Assembly (NCBI RefSeq): GCF_007830495.1
Contig: NZ_VLKW01000001.1
Span: 310,001 to 374,000 of the forward strand
DNA length: 64,000 nucleotides
Direction: 5' to 3'
DNA from: Pseudoduganella flava
GTDB taxonomy: Bacteria; Pseudomonadota; Gammaproteobacteria; Burkholderiales; Burkholderiaceae_D
In this document: piece by piece, positions 59,430-64,000 of the stretch
Position numbering within the stretch: the stretch's first letter is position 1
How the letters are laid out: every line of letters starts with the position of its first letter
The notes under the pieces: model-generated
What the model was told of the DNA's origin: nothing
Seen by the model: only the letters and a program-made list of their open reading frames with translations
The model's database searches: none
Translations under genes and position numbers: made by a program

Positions 59430-61170
59430 ACCGGCGCAGGAAGTCGAGCAGCACGGTGGCGGCGATGTCCGCGTCGTCCGCCGTCATCGTCTCCAGCGGA
59501 TTGTGGCTGATGCCGCCGTTGCCGCAGCGTGTGAACAGCATCGCCACGTCGGTCAGCGCGGCCATCGCCATCGCATCGTGCCCGGCGCCGGACAGCAGGT
59601 CGAAGCGGGGCAGGCCGCTGCGTTCGACCGCCGCGCCCAGCTGGTCCATCAGCCAGGGTGCGCACGGCGCGGCGGGTGCCTGCACGATGGGTTCCAGCGC
59701 GTACTCGATGCCGCGCCGCGTGCAGATCGCCGCGATGCCGTCGAGGACGTCCTTGACGGCTGCCAGCCGCACCGCATCCTCCGCGGCGCGGATGTCCAGC
59801 GACAGGCGGCACGCGCCTGGCACCACGTTGACGGAGCCGTTCGGCACCGCCAGCTGGCCGACGGTGCCGACGAGAGCAGGCTGACGCCCGCAGCGCTGTT
59901 CGACGAGCAGCACGATTTCGGCCGCGGCGGCCGCCGCATCCTTGCGCATGGCCATCGGCGTGGTGCCCGCATGGCTGGCCACGCCCGTCAGCTCGACCAG
60001 GTAGCGCGAGCTGCCGGCAATGGCCGTGACGACACCCAGCGGCAAGCCGCGCTCCAGCAGCACCGGGCCCTGTTCGATATGGACCTCGACGTAGGCCAGC
60101 ACGTCGTCCGCATTGCGGGCGATGCCGGCGATCGCGTTCGTGTCGTGCCCCGCCGCCTGCAGCGCCGCGCGCATCGTCACGCCATCCGCATCCACCGCAT
60201 CGAGCAGGCTGACGTCGAAGCGGCCCGTCACCGCATTACTGCCCAGGAAGGTGCTGCGATAGCGCACGCCTTCCTCTTCCGCGAAGCCGATCACCTCCAG
60301 GTGGAACGGCAGCTTCTCGCCGCGCGCATGCAGGTCGCGCACGATCGCCAGCGGCAGCAGGATGCCCTGGCGCCCGTCGTACTTGCCGCCGTTGCGCACC
60401 GTGTCGTAATGCGAACCGGTGATCAGCGTCTTCGCGCCTGGCACGTCGGACGGATAGCGGCCTACGACATTGCCGACCGCGTCGATCGTCACCTGCATGC
60501 CCGCCTCGCGCATCCACTCGGCCAGCCGGGCGGCCGTCTTGCGGTGCGCGTCCGTCATGTAGGCGCACGTGAGGCCGTCGGCATCGTCGCTCCACTGCGC
60601 GAGCTCCTCGGCCCACTGCATGATGGCCGGGCCATAGGCCAGCTGCACGCCGAGCAAGTCGTTCAGGCGCATCTCGGCGATGCGGTGGATCTGGCGCAGG
60701 CATTCGGCGACTTCGGCGCCGCGCGCGTTCTTCAGGCGGCGCGCGAACGTGGCGATGATGGCCTGGCGGGTGAGGCCTTGGCCCGTCGGGCCTTTCACCG
60801 CGAGGATGAACGGGAAGCCGAACTTCGCGTTGTAGTCGGCGTTCAGCTGTTGCAGCGTCGCGAATTCCTCCGGGCTGCACTGGTTCAGGCCGGACTTGGC
60901 CTGCTCGCTGGTCGATTCGGCCGTCAGCCGGCCCGCGATCGCGGCCTTGCCGGCCAACTCGGGGTGGGCGCGGATCAGGCCCAGTTGCTCGTCGGCCGAG
61001 GCGTTCGTCACCGCGGCCTGCAAGGCCTGCTTCAGCGCCGCCAGCGTGGCGAACGGGCGAGCGCTGGCCGCGCGTTCGGGGATCCACGGCGAGTGTTCGT
61101 AGATGCCGTGCAGCGCCTGCACGAAGTCGGCCGGCGGGCACGTGTTCAGGTAGGAGAGTGAAGTGGCCAT
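59416..61170 (-). CDS. Fusion of OHCU decarboxylase (UraD) and allantoate amidohydrolase
   Basis: The product is 584 aa. Residues 1-165 are UraD: the catalytic His in LIRAHPELAGKAAIAGRLT (near 70), then SGLNQCSPEEFATLQQLNADYNAKFGFPFILAVKG. This enzyme makes S-allantoin from OHCU in urate breakdown. Residues about 170-584 are an M20-type amidohydrolase: GSHYDTVRNGGKYDGRQG, AEEEGVRY, VEVHIEQGPVL and GGISHNPLE give the two-metal site of allantoate amidohydrolases. The same protein would thus act before and after allantoinase. It is close to puuD, the first urate step. Confidence 0.93.
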   Translation of the reverse strand: MATSLSYLNTCPPADFVQALHGIYEHSPWIPERAASARPFATLAALKQALQAAVTNASADEQLGLIRAHPELAGKAAIAGRLTAESTSEQAKSGLNQCSPEEFATLQQLNADYNAKFGFPFILAVKGPTGQGLTRQAIIATFARRLKNARGAEVAECLRQIHRIAEMRLNDLLGVQLAYGPAIMQWAEELAQWSDDADGLTCAYMTDAHRKTAARLAEWMREAGMQVTIDAVGNVVGRYPSDVPGAKTLITGSHYDTVRNGGKYDGRQGILLPLAIVRDLHARGEKLPFHLEVIGFAEEEGVRYRSTFLGSNAVTGRFDVSLLDAVDADGVTMRAALQAAGHDTNAIAGIARNADDVLAYVEVHIEQGPVLLERGLPLGVVTAIAGSSRYLVELTGVASHAGTTPMAMRKDAAAAAAEIVLLVEQRCGRQPALVGTVGQLAVPNGSVNVVPGACRLSLDIRAAEDAVRLAAVKDVLDGIAAICTRRGIEYALEPIVQAPAAPCAPWLMDQLGAAVERSGLPRFDLLSGAGHDAMAMAALTDVAMLFTRCGNGGISHNPLETMTADDADIAATVLLDFLRRFTRR

Positions 61171-61252
61171 CGATAGGTATCCCAGGTTAAGCGCCGATGA
61201 TAGCCCGACCGGACGCGCCGCGGCCCGCCGATCCGTTATAGCGTGTATCGCG

Positions 61253-62200
61253 TCATGGTGATGACTTCGTGACGAGCGCCTTGGCCGCCGCCGTCACCTG
61301 GTCGCGCAGCCACTTGTGCTCCGGCGCCTGGTGCACCCGTTCGTGCCACAGCTGGTAGAAGCGCATAGGCGGGAATTTGACGGGCACGGTGAAGGTCTTC
61401 AGCGGCAGCGTCTTTTCATAGAAGCGCACGAACTGGCGGCCGGTCGTCAGCACCAGGTCGGTCTGCGTCAGCATGTACGGGATCAGGCCGAAGTAGGCCG
61501 ATTCCACCGCGACGTTGCGGCGCAGGCCCTGGCGTTCCAGGAAGGCGTCGATGACGCCGCCGTAGCCCTGCACGATCTGCGACGGCGCGACGTGCGGCAG
61601 CGCCAGGTAGTCCTGCAAGGTCATCGCGTCGCCGGCGGTGCGTTTCGCGTACGGGCAGGCGGCGTGCATCGTGCAGACGATCGGGTCCTCGAACAGCTTC
61701 GAGATGTGCAGGTGCTGCGGCGGCTCGTCCCAGTTGGCGATAACGAGGTCCATGTCGCCATCGGACAGCATGCGGATGTAGTCGACGCCCGGGCCCAGGC
61801 TGTGGATGACGACGCGGCTCTTCGGCGACCCGCGCCGCAGCTGCGCGACGACGCTGGGCAGGAACTGGCTGTCCAGGTAGTCCGGCGCGGCGATGTTGAA
61901 CGTGCGGGCTTCTTCCTGCGGTTCAAAGGGTGTCTTCTTGACGAACAGGTTCTCCGTCTCGTCGAGGATGCGCTTGGCGGGCTTCAGCAGGCTCTCGCCG
62001 TGCTGCGTGGGCACCATGCCGCGCGCGCCGCGCACCAGCAGCGGGTCGCCCGTCAGCTCGCGCAGCTTGCGCAGCGAGGCCGAGATCGAGGGCTGCGGCT
62101 GATTGAGCTTGAGCGCCACGCGCGACACGTTCTTCTCCACCAGCAGCAGGTAGAGGATGCGGATCAGGTGGATGTCGAGGTGTTGCGGCAGGGCGGACAT
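61253..62200 (-). CDS. LysR-family regulator next to puuD
   Basis: The product is 315 aa from ATG 62200 (MSALPQHLDIHLIRILYLLL), the usual LysR beginning; the frame extends to 62251 but this would run through the likely operator. HTH: EKNVSRVALKLNQPQPSISASLRKLRELTGDPLLVR, of the NodD/PecT-like group that begins with the helix DIHLIRIL. It is divergent from puuD and a good candidate for control of urate breakdown. Confidence 0.88.
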   Translation of the reverse strand: MSALPQHLDIHLIRILYLLLVEKNVSRVALKLNQPQPSISASLRKLRELTGDPLLVRGARGMVPTQHGESLLKPAKRILDETENLFVKKTPFEPQEEARTFNIAAPDYLDSQFLPSVVAQLRRGSPKSRVVIHSLGPGVDYIRMLSDGDMDLVIANWDEPPQHLHISKLFEDPIVCTMHAACPYAKRTAGDAMTLQDYLALPHVAPSQIVQGYGGVIDAFLERQGLRRNVAVESAYFGLIPYMLTQTDLVLTTGRQFVRFYEKTLPLKTFTVPVKFPPMRFYQLWHERVHQAPEHKWLRDQVTAAAKALVTKSSP

Positions 62201-62216
62201 GAGGCTGTGGTTATAA

Positions 62217-62232
62217 CGACACGGATATGTCG
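62217..62232. promoter_or_regulatory. Inverted repeat operator between lysR and puuD
   Basis: CGACA-N6-TGTCG (62217-62221 and 62228-62232), flanked by TATAA and AATATA, lies 17-32 bp before the LysR start and about 80 bp before puuD. It has the size of a LysR half-site pair and is the only clear palindrome in the region. Confidence 0.45.
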
Positions 62233-62312
62233 AATATACGCGCTTTTTCATGTCGCGTGAACCGCTCTGCGTTTATCTTCTGTAAATTGCCACTCTTCTG
62301 ACCACCTCCCGC

Positions 62313-63530
62313 ATGGAAGCTTTCGGCTACCTCGTACCCTATGGCCTGGAATGGGCCAACCTCCTCGTCCGCTGGCTGCACATCATCACCGGTATCGCCT
62401 GGATCGGCGCATCGTTCTACTTCGTCTGGCTCGACAACTCGATTCGCCCGCCCGCACCCGGCTCCGAGCTCGCGAAGAAGGGCGTGATGGGTGAGCTGTG
62501 GGCCGTGCATGGCGGCGGCTTCTACAACCCGCAGAAGTACCTGGTGGCGCCCGCCGAGCTGCCGAAGGAACTGCACTGGTTCAAGTGGGAGGCGTATTCG
62601 ACGTGGCTGTCCGGCTTCGCGCTGCTGACGATCGCGTACTACTTCAACGCGCAGGCGATGATGGTCGACAAAGCGGTGGCCGACCTGACGACGTGGCAGG
62701 CGGTCGGCATCGGCATCGGCTTCCTCGTGGCCGGCTGGATCGTCTACGACCTGCTGTGCCGCTCGCCACTGGGCCGGTACGACCTGTGGTTCGGCGTCGT
62801 GATCTTCGCGCTGCTGGTCGCCGCGGCCTACGCGCTGACGCACCTGCTGTCCGGCCGCGCCGCCTACATCCACGTGGGCGCGATGATCGGCACGATCATG
62901 GTGGCCAACGTCGCGATGCTGATCATTCCCGGCCAGCGCAAGATGGTGGGTGCGATGCTTGCCGGCGGCAAGCCCGATCCAGTGCACGGCATTCGCGCCA
63001 AGCAGCGCAGCGTCCACAACAACTACTTCACCTTGCCGGTGCTGTTCATCATGATCAGCAACCACTACGCGATGACGTACCGGCACGCGCATGCGTGGCT
63101 GGTGCTGGCGCTGATCATGGCGGCCGGCGTGTTCATCCGCCACTTCTTCAACCTGCGCCATAAGGGCCGCATCGAGTGGCGCTACCCGGCGATCGGCGTG
63201 GCGCTGCTGCTGGCCGTCGCGGTGGCGATCGCGCCGTCGAAACCGGCCGCCGTCGCGGCGCAGGCCGACCCCGCCGCCGAATTCGCGCAAGTGAAGGCGA
63301 TCATGGACCAGCGCTGCGCCGCCTGCCATTCGGCGCATCCGACGCAGCCCGGCTTCGCCACGGCGCCCGCCGGCATCGTCTTCGACACGCCCGACCAGAT
63401 CCGCCAGCGCGCCACGCAGATCCACCAGCAGGTCGTGGAACTGAAGGCCATGCCGATCGGGAATCTCACCAACATGACGGACGCCGAGCGCGCCCGGATC
63501 GCCGCGTGGTTCGCGGCAGGAGCCAAATGA
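62313..63530 (+). CDS. puuD: Membrane urate hydroxylase with c-type cytochrome domain
   Basis: The product is 405 aa. About eight membrane helices fill residues 15-310 (urate oxidase N-terminal domain: LLVRWLHIITGIAWIGASFYFVWLDNSI, GGGFYNPQKYLVAP, HNNYFTLPVLFIMISNHYAMTY). A periplasmic cytochrome c domain (about 325-405) has the haem motif CAACH and a possible Met ligand in MPIGNLTNMT. PuuD oxidises urate to 5-hydroxyisourate with electrons passed to the cytochrome. The cytosolic UraD-AAH fusion acts later in the same path. No PucL-type HIU hydrolase (PuuE/TTL) is seen in the window. Confidence 0.95.
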   Translation: MEAFGYLVPYGLEWANLLVRWLHIITGIAWIGASFYFVWLDNSIRPPAPGSELAKKGVMGELWAVHGGGFYNPQKYLVAPAELPKELHWFKWEAYSTWLSGFALLTIAYYFNAQAMMVDKAVADLTTWQAVGIGIGFLVAGWIVYDLLCRSPLGRYDLWFGVVIFALLVAAAYALTHLLSGRAAYIHVGAMIGTIMVANVAMLIIPGQRKMVGAMLAGGKPDPVHGIRAKQRSVHNNYFTLPVLFIMISNHYAMTYRHAHAWLVLALIMAAGVFIRHFFNLRHKGRIEWRYPAIGVALLLAVAVAIAPSKPAAVAAQADPAAEFAQVKAIMDQRCAACHSAHPTQPGFATAPAGIVFDTPDQIRQRATQIHQQVVELKAMPIGNLTNMTDAERARIAAWFAAGAK

Positions 63531-64000
63531 TGACGACACGCGAGCGACTCCTTGCATGGATCGACGACCACTTCGACGAGGAAGTGGCCTTCCTGCAGCA
63601 GGTGCTGCAAGTGCCGACCGATACGCCGCCGGGGAACAATGCGCCCCACGCCGAGCGCGTGGCGGAGCTGGTGCGCGACTACGGCTGGTACGCGGAAAAG
63701 CACGCGGTGCCCGATCGGGCAGTGCGCGACTACGGCATGCAGAGCATCACGAACCTGATCGTGCGCCGTCCCTACGATGCCGGCGGGCCGACCGTCGCGC
63801 TGAACGCGCACGGCGACGTGGTGCCGCCCGGCGACGGCTGGACGTATCCGCCGTACGGCGGCGTGATCGACAACGGCTACATCTACGGCCGCGCGGCGGC
63901 GGTGTCGAAAAGCGACTTCGCGACCTACATCTTCGCGACGCGTGCGCTGGAGGAGCTGGGCATCGCGCTGAAGGGCGGCGTCGAGCTGCACTTCACGTAT
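63527..64000 (+). CDS. M20-family metallopeptidase, 5' part, truncated by window end
   Basis: ATG 63527 overlaps the puuD stop; the frame stays open to the last base (158 residues visible). N-terminus: LLAWIDDHFDEEVAFLQQVLQVPTDTPPGNN; VALNAHGDVVPPGDGWTYPPYGG contains the first metal His and Asp of the M20 family (H-x-D). The next motif, usually GRGxxDxK with a metal-bridging Asp, reads GRAAAVSKSD, with Val in place of the Asp. It resembles ArgE/DapE-type deacylases and amidases found in urate catabolic operons. The missing C-terminal half prevents further assignment. Confidence 0.8.
   Translation, partial: MMTTRERLLAWIDDHFDEEVAFLQQVLQVPTDTPPGNNAPHAERVAELVRDYGWYAEKHAVPDRAVRDYGMQSITNLIVRRPYDAGGPTVALNAHGDVVPPGDGWTYPPYGGVIDNGYIYGRAAAVSKSDFATYIFATRALEELGIALKGGVELHFTY

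Overview
The window looks like a chromosomal segment from a betaproteobacterium of the Oxalobacteraceae, probably Massilia or a close relative. This is inferred from a PEP-CTERM / choice-of-anchor A protein, the very G/C-rich third-position codon usage from about 14.2 kb onward, and the gene families present. No rRNA, tRNA, CRISPR array, phage gene or transposase gene was recognised.

Region 1 (1-14241) is a type II secretion / type IV pilus-like operon on the + strand: the C-terminus of a PilM/GspL-like protein, a PilN-like protein, a PilO-like protein, a PilP/GspC-like lipoprotein, a secretin with TPRs in front and a cohesin-like domain behind, and three pseudopilins. Between the PilN-like and PilO-like genes sits an Rhs cassette of about 8.3 kb that is visibly richer in A+T. 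It has its own sigma70-type promoter, a SpvB/FG-GAP protein, a separate signal-peptide-bearing Rhs protein with three NBR1-like Ig domains and a C-terminal nuclease-type toxin, and a small putative immunity gene.

Region 2 (14171-38229) is mostly nucleoside uptake and breakdown. After a DeoR regulator, a NudK-type Nudix hydrolase and a small cytochrome c come a BMP-family ABC transporter for nucleosides, a TonB receptor, a DUF969-DUF979-pyroglutamyl peptidase operon, psuK-psuG-lysR, and the run PNP-deoB-deoC-ALDH16-like dehydrogenase-deoA-cdd-deaminase. Nucleosides would be imported, split to bases and pentose phosphates, and deoxyribose phosphate taken to glyceraldehyde 3-phosphate and acetate.

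Region 3 (38213-42459) holds a SnoaL-like and a VOC protein, a LytS/LytTR-type two-component pair with a small membrane protein, and the PEP-CTERM protein.

Region 4 (42478-57028) is a reductive pyrimidine catabolism cluster: RutR-like TetR and MocR-type regulators, omega-amino acid:pyruvate transaminase, alanine dehydrogenase, methylmalonate-semialdehyde dehydrogenase, PreT, PreA, an NCS1 permease, dihydropyrimidinase and beta-ureidopropionase. Together they take uracil or thymine to acetyl-CoA or propionyl-CoA and recycle the alanine. A serine hydrolase closes the run.

Region 5 (57011-64000) has a CAT-like acetyltransferase, a LysR, a TauE-type permease, then urate breakdown: a UraD-allantoate amidohydrolase fusion, a LysR, the membrane urate hydroxylase PuuD and a partial M20 peptidase.

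Two dispersed families of palindromic elements punctuate the intergenic spaces. Family A has a GGGTCAGACCC/GGGTCTGACCC core. Family B is a 52-bp element with GGGACWGTCCC at both ends and GGAAATATTTCC exactly at the centre. The bmpA leader can also fold as a three-way junction on the - strand.
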